Source of the DNA: Castor canadensis
Taxonomy: Eukaryota > Chordata > Mammalia > Rodentia > Castoridae
Assembly (NCBI RefSeq): GCF_047511655.1
Contig: NC_133398.1
Span: 56,952,638 to 57,016,637 of the forward strand
Length of the DNA stretch: 64,000 bases
Reading direction: 5' to 3'
Below are positions 23,612 to 35,270 of the stretch, one piece after another; position 1 is the stretch's first letter; each line of letters opens with the position of its first letter. The notes beneath the pieces were generated by a model. The model worked only from the letters and a program-made list of their open reading frames with translations. It was not told the origin of the DNA and did not search any database. The position numbers and the translations under genes are program-made.

Positions 23612-23751
23612 ACAACAGTGTAAGGTGCGCCCGTAGGAATCACCTGGAGATCCTGTTAAAAGGCAGGTGCCCATGCAGCTGGCCTGAGACGTTACATTTC
23701 CTACATGTTCCCCGTGGATGCTGATGCTGCAGACCGCACTCTGAAGCAAGG
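23612..23751 (+). mobile_element. MER5A-like hAT-Charlie relic next to the CpG island
   Basis: 'gaatcacctggagatcctgt' and 'gtggatgctgatgctgcaga' match the MER5 pattern. The relic abuts the ZDHHC21 CpG island. Confidence 0.65.
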
Positions 23752-24540
23752 TACCCTGGGGCCACCGAGCGCGCGTCAGGGGGGCCAGAGGCCTGCGAAT
23801 CATCCCCCGATGGAAGGAGGCCTCACGCGATCTTTAAACATGAGGCCCCCGTCCTGCACAGGGAGGGTGCGGGGACAACGATGTCAGCCTGAGCGAAGCC
23901 GGGCAGGGGGCAGCCGAGGGGAGGGCGAGGCTCCAAGGTACGCCAGGTACGGGTGTTCCGGTGACGGCGGTCCCCGGGGCCCCGCCGCGGAACCACTTCT
24001 GGTCTTTCGGCCCTCGGCGGCTGCCATCGCGGCTGCGGGGCGCGAAGCGGCGACGGCTACGGCGGCGGCCATCCCTCCCCGCGCGGGCGCGCGGACACCC
24101 ACTCGGCCCGGCCCGGCGCTCGGGCTCCCGGAAGCGGAAGGGGAGCGCGGCCCGGCCTGGGCGGCGGTGGCGGCGTCCGAGCAGGAGGTCGGGGAAGAGC
24201 TGCTGGCGGTCGCGGGAGCCGCGGCGGTGACAGGCGAGCGGGCGGCGAGGGTGAGTGCGTGCGGCGCGCGCGGGCCGCGTCCCCGGTGCCCGCGCTCCCC
24301 CTCCCATCCCCGGTGCCTCCCCAGTCCTCGCGCATCCCGGTGCCCGCGCACCCCGGGTCCCCGCATCCCCGATGCCTACCCAGCCCCCCGCCCGGGACAC
24401 CCCCGCCCCAGGTGCCCGCGCCCTTCGGGTGCCACCTCCTCCGTGCCACCCAGCCCCTGCTGCACCTGTCCCGCCACCTCCGGGGCCTGGCCTCGGAGCA
24501 TCTTCTCCAAGTGCCCCTCGCGTGACGCCTAGGGGGTGGG
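23750..24540 (+). promoter_or_regulatory. ZDHHC21: CpG island, ZDHHC21 promoter
   Basis: A sharply bounded segment very rich in G, C and CpG, in an AT-rich region. It lies about 11 kb upstream of the first coding exon and has no TATA box, so it is a housekeeping-type promoter. Two overlapping ETS-type sites (CCGGAAG at 24128-24134 and GCGGAAG at 24134-24140) lie about 110 bp before a strong donor. Long open frames on both strands here reflect the scarcity of stop codons in GC-rich DNA. Confidence 0.85.
24020..24250 (+). other. ZDHHC21: ZDHHC21 first, untranslated exon (start approximate)
   Basis: The sequence GGCGAGG|GTGAGTGCG at 24250/24251 is a near-consensus 5' splice site in the CpG island, on the strand of ZDHHC21. 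The transcription start is not visible; 24020 is only a guess from the ETS sites and donor. The exon contains no start codon in frame with the known coding exons. Confidence 0.5.
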
Positions 24541-25482
24541 TTCCTGCTGTGGTTGGGAGAAAAAAATCGGTGCCCTGAGTTCCTTGCCTGTGACCTACGG
24601 TTGTTTCCCTCTGCGCAGCCCCTGCCCCAAGCCCTGCGCTGGGACCCCGGGTCTCCATGCTGTGACAGCCTTCCATTCACTCTGCAGGAGGGGAAATATA
24701 GTTTGCTCCTTCATTGACCTTCGCCCTCCCTTCCCCCAGAGTAAGGGTGGTTCCAGAAAATGGCTTATGGATGGCCACACTGTGCACTTGTTACCATTCT
24801 CCAGCACAGATCGCTGGGTTTTAACTGGAGACACCATTTAAATTATGGTCTTTCTCAAACTCTACTTTGGTCACATGTTAATATTGCTTGTATCTTCAGG
24901 GCTAAGTGGACCTGACCAATTATTACTTGAAAATATGGCAATATAGCAGTTCATAAAAGTAGAAGAGGGAAAACAAATCAGGGTCCTTGTGGACGGGGTC
25001 ATAAATCATAGTGTAAAGTTACAGTCTAAAATAAAGACAAATAAGGACAATTAAGTGCAAGTTAAAAAGATGTGTCCAATGGGTCCTCCACTTACCTGTG
25101 CCTAAAAAAATCCACTACCTATCTTGTGGCAAAAAATAATAATAGTAATTACCATTGATGAATGCTTAGTACTGCCATTCCTGAATGGAGAGGCTTTTGG
25201 TGTGGTATTAACTACTTCCAACTCTAGATTTACTTTAAAGACACAGTTCAAAGAGATGCTCTATTTTGCGTTAGGTGTACTATCTCTTAGTAGCAAAAGG
25301 CTTTTTTGAACAAGAGATGGGGTAAGAAATCATTTGGAAGGAAAGAGCCAAATGAGATTTGGTATTGTGGAAAGTAAAACCAGGTTCCAGTGCGGATTCT
25401 GACACTCTCCATCAGTGAGGTCATGGGTAGGTCAGTGACCCAGCTTATTTTCTAATCCATATACAACTAGACAAAATTCTCT

Positions 25483-25590
25483 TCTTTTCTTTTTCTTGAG
25501 CTGTGCAGCTCAAGCTGGCTTGGAACTTAGAATACTTTGCCTCATCCTTCCAAGTGCTGGGATTATAGGAGTGTACCACTGTGCCAGGCT
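25483..25590 (-). repeat. Antisense B1-like SINE
   Basis: 'ttggaacttagaatactttg' and 'ccaagtgctgggattatagg', ending 'gtaccactgtgccaggct'. Confidence 0.75.
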
Positions 25591-26422
25591 TAGACTAAAT
25601 TCTTTAAGACTAATTTTTTTCTCTTAAATTTTCCATATTTACTTTGGGGAATGCCATGTTTGTAAATAATTTAAGACTCTTTACCATATAGAAGCTACAT
25701 TTACAATATTTGCCTTGTGAAAAGTTTTAGTAAAATGAGTACCAGAACAGATGAACTCCCGAATTCATTATTTTGTATGCAAAACAATTAGATAACTTTA
25801 AAATGTTGAGATTTCTGTTAACATGTATTAGAAGCTGTACTTGGAACAAGGATTTGTTTAATTAATAAAGTACTTAAACTTAAAACTTAAGCATTTAAAA
25901 ATGCATACACATAATCTTTATCAGCCTAACAGGTAGGTTCTAAGACAAGTAATCAGTGAATTATGAAATTTTTATTTCTTATTTGCCTACTACCTAATTT
26001 CTTTAATTTACAGTGTGTGTTTCAGAAACTGTGGGAAAGCCCATGAATAAAATAGTGCCGTGGATTAGTGAAGAAGCTTATTGAGCAATCTAGTAATGTC
26101 TCCGTGGGGCTTTTTGCTGGAACCATAATTAAGAGTGAGTCAATGAAACTTTTCCAGCCCAGGTAGCTACAAGTGGCAGCATCAACACTACAGGCACAGC
26201 AGGAAGGTGGAGGAAAGGTTGTTTTTAGTGCCAGTTTTACTTTGTTGTTAAGGCATGTAGAAATCTTATATTACTTTAACAAAATATCAAGGCTCAGATT
26301 GAACTTTTTAAATGTGCTAGAATTAAAAGACAATTTAGCATCGAGTAGAATAATCAATGCATACATACTTGAAGTGAAGAATGTTGGAAGTTTTTTGAAT
26401 CGGTAAACAAAATATAGGGGAT

Positions 26423-26472
26423 GGATTGGGGCTATAGTTTAGTGGTAGAGTACCTGCCTAGGATATGCAAGG
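26423..26472 (+). repeat. ID-like SINE fragment
   Basis: 'tagtttagtggtagagtacc' followed by 'tgcctaggatatgcaagg' is the 5' half of an ID-like unit. Confidence 0.6.
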
Positions 26473-26509
26473 TGAGAAAGTAGAATAAATGGAAAAACAA
26501 CACTTCTTT

Positions 26510-26622
26510 GTCTCTCTCAATAGACAGGGTCCTGCTAAGTGGCCTAGGCTGGCCTCAAATTCTCCATCCTCCTCAGCCACCTGAGTGCTAGGATTGCAGG
26601 CATGTACCATCATACCTGCCCA
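26510..26622 (-). repeat. Antisense B1-like SINE
   Basis: 'gacagggtcctgctaagtgg', 'ctaggctggcctcaaattct' and 'tgcaggcatgtaccatcat'. Confidence 0.85.
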
Positions 26623-28164
26623 ACATTGGTCTTTTTAATTGTCAGATTAGCAATTTATCAGTTAAGAATCCCTGATGAAATGAGTCAGCTACCTGACTCA
26701 AAACACTGAAGTGTGATGGTGGTTTATTTGTTTCCCCTTTTAGATCTACCTTGGGTAAAATGTGACATTTTCCAAGTTTGTCCTGTTCTCAGAGTAGATC
26801 AGTGTTCTTCCCAGTTTCAGAGGCTGGTTAGGTATCTGCTGTCTTCCCTTATCTGTTGCTTCTTTCACAAAAGGGCAGGCTAGTTAAAAAATAGCATTTA
26901 CCATTCAAGCATTTTAGCTTAAAATGCTTAAGTATGATCTGAAGCAGGCTTGTAATTTTCAGTCTTTTGTCTGTAATTATAGAATAAATAACTTTTTCAT
27001 GAACTGTAGGATTTTCAGCTTGAGCAAGCAGTGGAGAGGAGATTTTTCTTCGAGTGTTACTGCTGTAGGAAGCACAATGCACTGGGCTCATGGTAAATTC
27101 TGGTGTGGAGGCAATCTAAGTCAGCCTCCTTTTCTTCCCCTAGCCAGTTTTGGCATGCTGGGTACTAGGTGATCAGTAGCTGGTTCACCTTCCCTCTTGG
27201 AAGAACATAGCTGTTTACACCCAGGAAAATCCTAGCCTCTTCATTTCTGCCTTTCCCATGAAGAATTTTCCCTGTACTGTGTCTGGAGTAGAGGTTGTCG
27301 TTGCTCTGCATTCAGTTTTGCCTTTTCGTTCCTTCCCCCACGCTCTTACCTCCCTAATGAAAATTCTCACGTAGACATTTTATACTGACTGAAATAATAT
27401 TTGGTAGACTGAAATTGATGTCACCCCTTGCCTTCCAAGTTCTTTCTACTTTTTGGTAGGAGATTCTGATGAAGTATGTCACTACCGAGCAGGATTCTGA
27501 GTAGAGCTCCAGCACTGATGGTTATTTTTTACCCAGGAGGCAGGTGTACAGGACAACAGCTTAGTTCAGGTTTGCCCAGAAGGTAGTGACTTAGAGACTT
27601 GTTCTGCAGAGCGGGTTCTGTAGCGATGGTGCAAGGTTGTTTTGACACTTCACCACACCCACATTTTTACTTAATTTCTTGGAGAACTTGGTAATTTATT
27701 CAGTATTCCCTGCTTTAATTATACATTCTTCATTAGCTTCTGAAATCAAGTGCTTATTTTTTTTTCAGGCTTTATTTCTTAGCTCACCAATCCTGCTTGT
27801 ACTTGAAAGATATTTAAATGAGGTGCTTCAGTTCAATCATTCTATTTTAGATCAAACTTCTATTTTGGGTTTTCTGCTTGAAGAGATCCAAGGTCAATTT
27901 AGATAGGCTGTTATAGCTGAACTTTTTCTCTGACAAGTAGTTTGCAGTGTTTGGTATTAGAGAAAGTAGACAATGGGGTATGGTTAAATTGTATCACTAT
28001 TTTTAATAACAGGACCCAGAAACACTTGTTTCATTTGGGAGTCTAAAACTAAAAGTATAACTCAATTTTAAGTTTTCTTTCCTCTCCCCCTGCTCACTTC
28101 CCTTTAAAGTTACTATTTTGAAGATGCTGCTTTGTTAGGCAACTTCTCATTTAAGCATGACAAT

Positions 28165-28262
28165 AACCCTGGAAGCTGATATTTTTATCTTCATTTTACA
28201 GTTAGGTAAAATAAAGCTTGGAAAGCAAGTACGAGGCTGTGCTGTAATTTGAACATGGCTCT
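28165..28262 (+). repeat. MIR-like relic
   Basis: 'tcttcattttacagttaggt' with preceding 'acaataaccctggaagctga' matches the MIR core order. Confidence 0.55.
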
Positions 28263-28440
28263 CTGTTTTTTAACATTTGTACAAGATTTATTTTCTACTC
28301 TGTTGATAATAAGCTGAATACTTGTATGATATTTAAAAAATTCATTTACTTTATTAGCCAATTATTAGAGGTAGCTAGACTCTGATGTTTCAGGTAACTG
28401 TCATGATTAGCCACTTTTCAGAGCAGAATAAAGTCAAAAT

Positions 28441-28470
28441 TCAAATAGCTATAAAGTTATAGCTATTTGA
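28441..28470. repeat. Perfect 14-bp inverted repeat
   Basis: TCAAATAGCTATAA (28441-28454) and its exact reverse complement (28457-28470) are separated by only AG. It lies in the ZDHHC21 5' intron. Confidence 0.95.
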
Positions 28471-29924
28471 GTATGCTTAACAATAGATGACTGTAACTTT
28501 TTTCTAAATTTTTTGACTGCAAAGTGTTTTAAATATCATGTATTCATTTGTTATAGTATCTGTTTTCTCTTTACCCTCGAGAAAAGAATTTTTGTGGTTG
28601 TTTGAAAACTTATCCTGCGAATTGCTGATAGAATTCTTTAGGAAATAACAGTGTTAAAAATGTTCAATGGCATTTTGTTCTGAAACTTTGGGATTTTGTC
28701 ATCCCCTAATGTTTTGAATTGTTGGATCTAACTTTTATACCACATAGATGAACTTTGATTCCATAGTGTCAGCGACAGTGTTAATGACTTTGGATGCTTT
28801 CTCCTCAATGTATCACCTGTAAATGTAAAGTGAGATTTTTCTTGATTTTAAGCCAATGAGTGACTGGGATTTGACTCATGGGTGATTGGCCTGTGCTATT
28901 ACCTAATGAAGTTACTGACAGAAACTCCTGTTTTGTTGAAATATTAGGAAGCCGCCCTCGGAGTCAGAGTCTTAGTAGCCTTATGACTTTGGATGTGTTT
29001 CAGAACATTTTGTTGTACCACATTAAATTCTGTTTGGAATTTTTTCTGGAAAAATAATTTTTCATTTGTCATCTGGGTAGCATCTCCTTAACTTTGTCAT
29101 ACTATATTTTGTCCCTAAGAAGCTAGGTACAGCCAAGGAGACTACTTTAAATTAGGTTAAAAACTTAGAGTTGAAAGAAATGGTACTTGACAATTTATCA
29201 TAGACCATAGAAAAATTGACCCTGGGAAAAATATAAGTGGTAGTTTGTGTGTTTGTTGGTTTCACTAAATTTATAAAGGGGCCTGGAAGTGCAGTGATAA
29301 TGACTCTGACGTACTTTTCATAGCGTCATCATGTATTAGTTTGCTGTTGCAGTGCTAAGCAGTATGCTGAACAAATCTATATCTCGAGTTGTCTTTCCTG
29401 TGTTGAAGAGTGGTACAACCTTCACTTAGTCCCTAAGCCAGAAACTTGGCACCATCTTAGAATCTGCCCTTTGCTTCCAATTGACTGGTGGCTTTGACGG
29501 GTATTATGTGTCATACATTGAATGTATTATATATCCACATGCATTATATCTAAGTGTGATTAGATACTTCTAGCCTTACGTCTTGATATATATTATGCTG
29601 TATTCTCCCACAGAGTGATCTCAGAATCTGTTGCTATTTTGTGATTTGGGGTCAAGGAAGTTAAGTGAAGCTCAAATGCTGAAAATATGATGTTAATTTG
29701 ATTTTATGGGAATTGGATGATTTCAAAAGAGAGTTTTCCTGTATTATGGTAAGAGAATGCAAAGTCTAGGGGGATGAATGGAACATGAAAGCACAGAATG
29801 AGGTTCATTTTCTCTTATTTCTGAATTTAAAACTTTTGTACTTGGTATTTTCACAGGTAGACTGTTTAGTTGCTTACAATATTTTACCTTTGTGAGAGAT
29901 CTTTATTTCTTAAACCATTAATAG

Positions 29925-30073
29925 GTGCTTCTGAAGAACTGTAACTGAAAGAGAGATCTATTTGGTGGGATGTAGTTAGAGAGAGAGAGAGAAAAAAAAA
30001 GAATGAATCAAGATAAAACATCTAAATGCAAGTACCAGAAAAATCACAGGATATCTCAGTGAATCTGCAAGTG
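29925..30073 (+). other. ZDHHC21: Candidate ZDHHC21 untranslated exon 2
   Basis: A strong donor (GTG|GTAAGT at 30073/30074) is preceded by a modest acceptor (ttaatag at 29918-29924). The resulting 149-nt exon has no frame that continues into the coding exons and would be 5' UTR. The acceptor pyrimidine tract is weak, so the call is tentative. Confidence 0.33.
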
Positions 30074-30349
30074 GTAAGTTTGCATTTGATTTTACATGGG
30101 AATATGTTTCTGATTTACGTGGCGTAGTATCCTTAGACTGCAATGTTTAGAGGCAGGTAGTTGTTCATTAGTGTTTTTTCTAATTATATTATAGAAACTA
30201 TTCTACAACTTGCTTCCCCCAACATTCATTTTGAAAAAAACCTTATACAGAAGCATGGAAATGAATTTTATATTGTAACATCTGAATACCTATTACATAG
30301 ATTCTGTAAATAATATGTTACTGAACTTCATCACCTACTCCTCTGTCTG

Positions 30350-30855
30350 TCCATCATTCAACTTTATTATTAGATTTTGGATTCATCTCAAAGCAAATTG
30401 TAGATGTCGGTTGCTCCCCTTACACCGTACTTCAGTGTACATATCATAGAGATCAATATTGTTTTACAGTTTTGCTTATTTAAGGTTCATTTATATACCA
30501 TGAAATGTACTGAGCTTAAGTGTCTGAGTTTTGACAAATTCACCCACTTGTATAACTCAGACTCCATATTGAAATATAGCCCATTGTGTGCACTGCAGAA
30601 AATTCCCATGTGCTCCTTCTGTCTTTATCCCTTCCCCACCAGAAACATCACTATTAAAATTCCCCATCATAGATTTTGTGTTTGTCTATGTAACTTGCTT
30701 TATTCACTCAGCAGTAGATTATAGGTAGTCACATGCAGATCTAGACTGTCTCCTTTTTCTCTTCCACTCCCCCAAATTGCAGTCATTTTAGCATTCTCCT
30801 CTTCTTGTGAACTGTTAAATGGTACAATATTTTTATGATTCCAAAGAGTGCTGTA
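30350..30855 (-). mobile_element. Antisense ancient L1 relic, part 1
   Basis: Pattern and order resemble minus-strand ancient L1 sequence. It appears to continue after the younger insertion at 30856-31073. No ORF remains. Confidence 0.45.
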
Positions 30856-31073
30856 CAAAACCCCTTGTTCCTTCCTATTATTGCTTATACTCTCTCTACA
30901 ACAAAATTAGAGATAAGGGCAAAATAGTTTCTGCTGGGTATTGAGGGGGGGAGCAGGAGGGAGTGGAGTGGGTGGTAAGGGAGGGGGTGGGGGCAGGGGG
31001 GAGAAATAAACCAAGCCTTGTATGCACATATAAATAATAAAAGAAAAATGAAAAAAAAAAACAAAAAAAAAAA
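30856..31073 (+). mobile_element. 5'-truncated L1 3' end with perfect target-site duplication
   Basis: A G-rich polypurine segment (about 30942-31003) typical of rodent L1 3' UTRs is followed by AATAAT/AATAAA-like sequence and poly-A. The 14-bp sequence CAAAGAGTGCTGTA flanks it at 30842-30855 and 31074-31087. This is the signature of target-primed reverse transcription. Confidence 0.88.
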
Positions 31074-31087
31074 CAAAGAGTGCTGTA

Positions 31088-31560
31088 TCTTTGTACATCT
31101 TTGTATATATACACTTGCATGGTTTCATGAGTACTTTCATAGGTATTACTAAAAATAACTCCTAGGTAAAAGGTTTTTACATTTTGATAGATACTGTCAA
31201 AATACCCTTCTAAGTGACTGTGTCAGTACATGCACATCAGTAATATGTGAGAATTTTCTGTTAGCATTGGATATATATCTGTTTTTCCAAAAGTTTTTCA
31301 GTGAAATGGATGAGAAATGTGCTTAGTTATTTCGTATTGACCTGTTTAGTAATGATTAGCCATTGGATTGTTTTTTCTGTTTGTGAATTGCCTTTTTATA
31401 TAATTACTTATCAGTCATATGTTGTAATGTTTTTTCAGGCATGCTTTGTCTTTGAATTTTGTTTTGGACTCAGAAATTTAAACTTATGGCTTTCTGGTCT
31501 TGGTTGTGAATGCCATCCTCATTCCAAACTTTTAAAATCACTTGCTGTTTTCTTCCAGTA
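31088..31560 (-). mobile_element. Antisense ancient L1 relic, part 2
   Basis: 'gtaaaaggtttttacatttt' and 'gatagatactgtcaaaatac' with 'ccttct' resemble antisense L1 ORF2 sequence, continuing part 1. End position approximate. Confidence 0.5.
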
Positions 31561-32219
31561 GTTTGCTTTTTGTTGAAATTTTGAAGAGAAAGAGAAATCA
31601 CTGTGAATTGAAGTGCCAGAAAAAATTTCAGATATCGAGTGAGAGTCAAATTGACTTTGAATTATGAGTTAAATTTAAAGAGTAAGTAGAGTGGTCAGGA
31701 CATTTCAGACAGGAGGAACAAGTGATGGAATATGACTTTCATATTCATACCATGGTAATAAAACTGCTTTGGCTGAGGTGGAGAGTCATTTAAAACTAAG
31801 CTTAGAGATGTATGTTTATCTAGATTTCCTGTTAATTATTTTGGCTAATCTTTATGACTCTAAAATTTACTTTCTGGTATTAAAGTTTTCTTGTCATATG
31901 GCGGTTTTGTGTTATTTTCTTTTCATGGTGACTTACTCTTCCTTAGGAAAATGTGTACTGAAATACAATTGTCTGAAAAGGCAAAAAAGGAAAGGTTGAG
32001 ACCCATCAGAATAATTTAAGCATCATAAATATTTACTCAGTATAGTTTACTAGGGCTTTCTTTGAAAAAGTTTGTGCTGTAGCAATTTACATCCTTATGA
32101 AGCTAGTCACAGCACTCAAGTATAGTTACCAGATAGCAATCTTAAAAAATGTGGAGGTACCAGTACCTCCAGTAGTCACATCAAAGTTTGAGCTATGAGC
32201 TCACCATTTAATATACAAA

Positions 32220-32515
32220 TTAGTGTGTCGGAATCTCTAGCTAATGAAAGTTAGCTGGAGATTTACAAATGCCGCCCTGGAGCCTGAGCAGCACCACTGT
32301 GCTCAGCTGGGTTGCTCCTCGGGATGTGTAAGACTTCTGCTCAGCCGTCTGCCACACCTGCTAGATAGTACCTGAGTGGAGCCATCCTGTCGCCTCTCCC
32401 AGCTAACGCGCTCGTAATTGTCCTCTGATTTGGAGCTCTTGGAAGACCACTGTTTTCTTCTGTACCACCACTGTAAGGATCATGAGGCACTAGTTTGTAC
32501 TGATCAGGTATTTAC
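32220..32515. other. GC-richer repeat-free segment, unassigned
   Basis: This 300-bp stretch is richer in G+C and CpG than its intron and shows no repeat similarity I can recognise. It ends near a possible donor (ATCAG|GTATTT at 32508/32509). It could be a conserved element or an alternative first or untranslated exon. Not supported further. Confidence 0.25.
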
Positions 32516-33002
32516 TTGAAATATTTAGCATCTTTCTTGGTCATTGTTTTAATTTTTCTATTCTTACTCTTCCTTGGGGATACTTGTTCTTTTAGAACTT
32601 ATCATCTGTATCTTTTCATTTAGGATAAACAGACACATTTTCAATGATCCTTTTCACCGTAGTGTATCTGTTGTGAGGGACCTTTTGGCAATAAGAAAAA
32701 TGTGTTGTTTTCTGGCCGAGGAATAAAATGAGAATTCAAAAAATGAATGAGTATTTGATAGTTTTCCCACTTGCTGTGTTGGCTTGTATGCCTTTCTCTT
32801 TTCTAAAGTTAATAGAAATGAGTAATGAAATTGCTCTATGCTATGTAATTATTGAACTTTATATTCTGTTTTTAGTCCTCAATAGAACTGAAACTTAATT
32901 GAAATAATAATTTTGAGCATGGCTCTGTTTGAGAAAACAGAGCCTTCTGTCATTTCTTTTAGCACTTGATAATTAGCAAGGCTGTGAAAAATTAACCTTC
33001 TT

Positions 33003-33115
33003 GCTGGGCACACATTTGTAATTTCAGTACTAGGGAGGCTGAGGCAGGAGGATTTCAAGTTTGAGGGCAGCCCAGGTAACACAGTGAAGCCCTGTATCAA
33101 AACAAACAAACAACA
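33003..33115 (+). repeat. B1-like SINE
   Basis: 'tagggaggctgaggcaggag' and 'ggcagcccaggtaacacagt' with an A-rich tail. Confidence 0.85.
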
Positions 33116-33808
33116 ATAGCAAAAATGACTGAAAAGAAAAAAATTAGCATTCTTTAGAATATTTCTTGTTAGTGATCTATCAGCTTTCCATTTGAATTCA
33201 TGTTCTTTAGTTTTTTAAGTAATGATACCTAGTAAATTACACAGCATGCTTTATATCTTCTGACTGTCCTCACTTACTGATCTGCCTTTTTATTTCTACT
33301 TAAAAGGTAACAATGTTCAACTTGTACTTTTTTAAAAGCTGAGGCACTGCTCCTATTGTAGAATTCTTATACAAATCTTAATTTGGAGCATATCGAACTT
33401 CAGTCTTTGAGTGGCATTGTATTGGAGTTGTCTTGTTTTCTGTTGCCCCAGTAGTTCTCAGGATCTAGGGATGAGAGGTGGGCGGTTGCTTTAAAATCAA
33501 GTGTTTCTCCATCTTTCTTAGTTTCCATGAGCATTGGCAAGGCCTCTAGTGGATGGTGCCCAAGGCTATTCAGATGAAGATTAATTATTCTTAGAATGAA
33601 ACAGTTAAGGATATAAGTGGGAAGTTGGGGAGTCACCTGTGACTCTCCTCAGTGACTCCTAATGTCAAGTCAATTAGTAAGACTCATTGTTTGATGCTGA
33701 CTTTTTCTTCAATTGATCCATTCTCTGAAAACTAATTTGGGCTTTTGTGTTCTCTTAGCCTCACTGGTCTGTCTTTAGCTTCAATAACTTATTTAAAATA
33801 CAGATGTT

Positions 33809-34030
33809 CAAGATAGGGTCTCATGAACTATTTGCCCACGGTGTCTAAGAACCACGATCCTCTTGATTTCTACTTCCTGAGTAGCTAGGATTACAGGTAT
33901 GTGCTCCTGCCACCCGGCTTATAGTTCACAAGACCCTATCTCGAAAACACCCATCACACAAAAAGAGCTGGTGGAGTGGCTCAAGGTGTAGTCCCTGAGT
34001 TCAAACTCCAGTACTGCAAACAAAACAAAA
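33809..34030. repeat. Composite SINE with inverted 5' half
   Basis: The B1-like head is on the minus strand (33809-33921). The remainder, with ID-like tail and A-rich end, is on the plus strand (33922-34030). A 19-nt segment (33812-33830) recurs as its reverse complement at 33922-33940 with 17 of 19 matches. The colinear relative is at 13440-13632. Confidence 0.75.
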
Positions 34031-34559
34031 CAAGAAAAAATGCAAGTCTTCTCATGCTCACCTCCTGCCTTGGCAGCTTTTCTGTGTCTTTGAATGAAGT
34101 CTTAGCCTCCCTTTAATGACATACCCCTGCATTGTCCCCAGCCACTGTCCACAGAAAGCCTTGTAATTTGGGACAGCTGTTTGTATACCTCCTACAGTTT
34201 TTACCTTCACATACTTCCTTGCTGTTCCTTCTGTTGGCAATCTTGTTTTACTTTTCTTTGATTGGATAACTTCTACTTTTTAGACAGAGCTCAGTTTTCA
34301 CATTTTACAGGAAGTCTTGATTGAGTCCTGATTTTACTCTACCCATCTTCTATGCTCTTCCTAGAAGCTTGTCCCCAAATCTGGAACTTGGCATATTATA
34401 CGAAACCTTCTATATGACTCTTTTTCCCCTTAGTCTGTTAGTATCTTTAAGGAAAGGCCTTGTCTTCTTCAGTTGTATCTACAGTGTCTAGGGAGTGACT
34501 AGTACATAGCAGAGGCCCAGTGAATACTTCTTGAGCATGATGTTGGTGTGAAGTTCAGT

Positions 34560-34738
34560 GGATTAGTGGTTCCTAGGTAGCAGTCAGCCATATCAGGCAT
34601 CTGGAGAGCATCTTACTGGTTTTTAGCTTTATGAAGAATTATGATTTAGTAGTTCTGAAATATGGTCTGGGAATGTACCTTTTTTTTTTAAACTCCCAGG
34701 TTGATGCTAGTTTGCTTACAGGTTGGAGAATCACGTCC
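34560..34738 (+). mobile_element. MER5-like hAT relic
   Basis: 'ggagagcatcttactggttt' and the terminal 'ggttggagaatcac' fit a diverged MER5-type element. Moderate support. Confidence 0.4.
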
Positions 34739-35094
34739 TATTTTATTATTCTGCCATTATATTTTATGTGAAAGATGCCCTGAACCTTAAACAGTACTTA
34801 TTGTTTAAGCTTTATGAGTTGTATTTACTAAAGTCTGGACATCCTGTAAGTCACTTTATCGTTGTCACACGTATGGAAGTTTCTTCATGCACATGGAGGT
34901 TGTCTGTCATTTGGAGTTCTGTTGGATTGTTAATGCTCAACTGAAAAGACAGCCCCATTTAAAAATGAGGCTTCCTGAGGTGATGATAATGAAATTAGTG
35001 GAGCTTTATTCCAGGAATTTTAACATTTTTAGCAATTTGTCATTTAAATTTTTCAGAATGATTTAAAAAATATTATGGCTTAAAATTAAACTAA

Positions 35095-35270
35095 AGTGCA
35101 CAAGCTTAAAAGCACAGCTCAGTGAATGTTTATTTATGCAAACCCACGAGGTGCCACCCAGGCCAACACAGAGACATTCAGCCCTTCAGAGGGTCTCTCA
35201 GGTTCCTCCAGTTAACAGACACTGTTTCCCCTTCAAGAGAACCACTAATTTGACTCTGTGACCATCATTT
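35095..35270 (-). mobile_element. L1/HAL1-like relic
   Basis: 'aagcacagctcagtgaatgt' and 'cttcaagagaaccactaatt' resemble old L1-type sequence. Weak. Confidence 0.3.

Noticed and set aside
23705-24680. Long overlapping frames on both strands (up to 280 codons) rich in Ala, Arg, Gly and Pro
   Set aside because: Typical of a CpG island with few stop codons. No domain, no consistent start, and the frames cross the predicted exon 1 donor.
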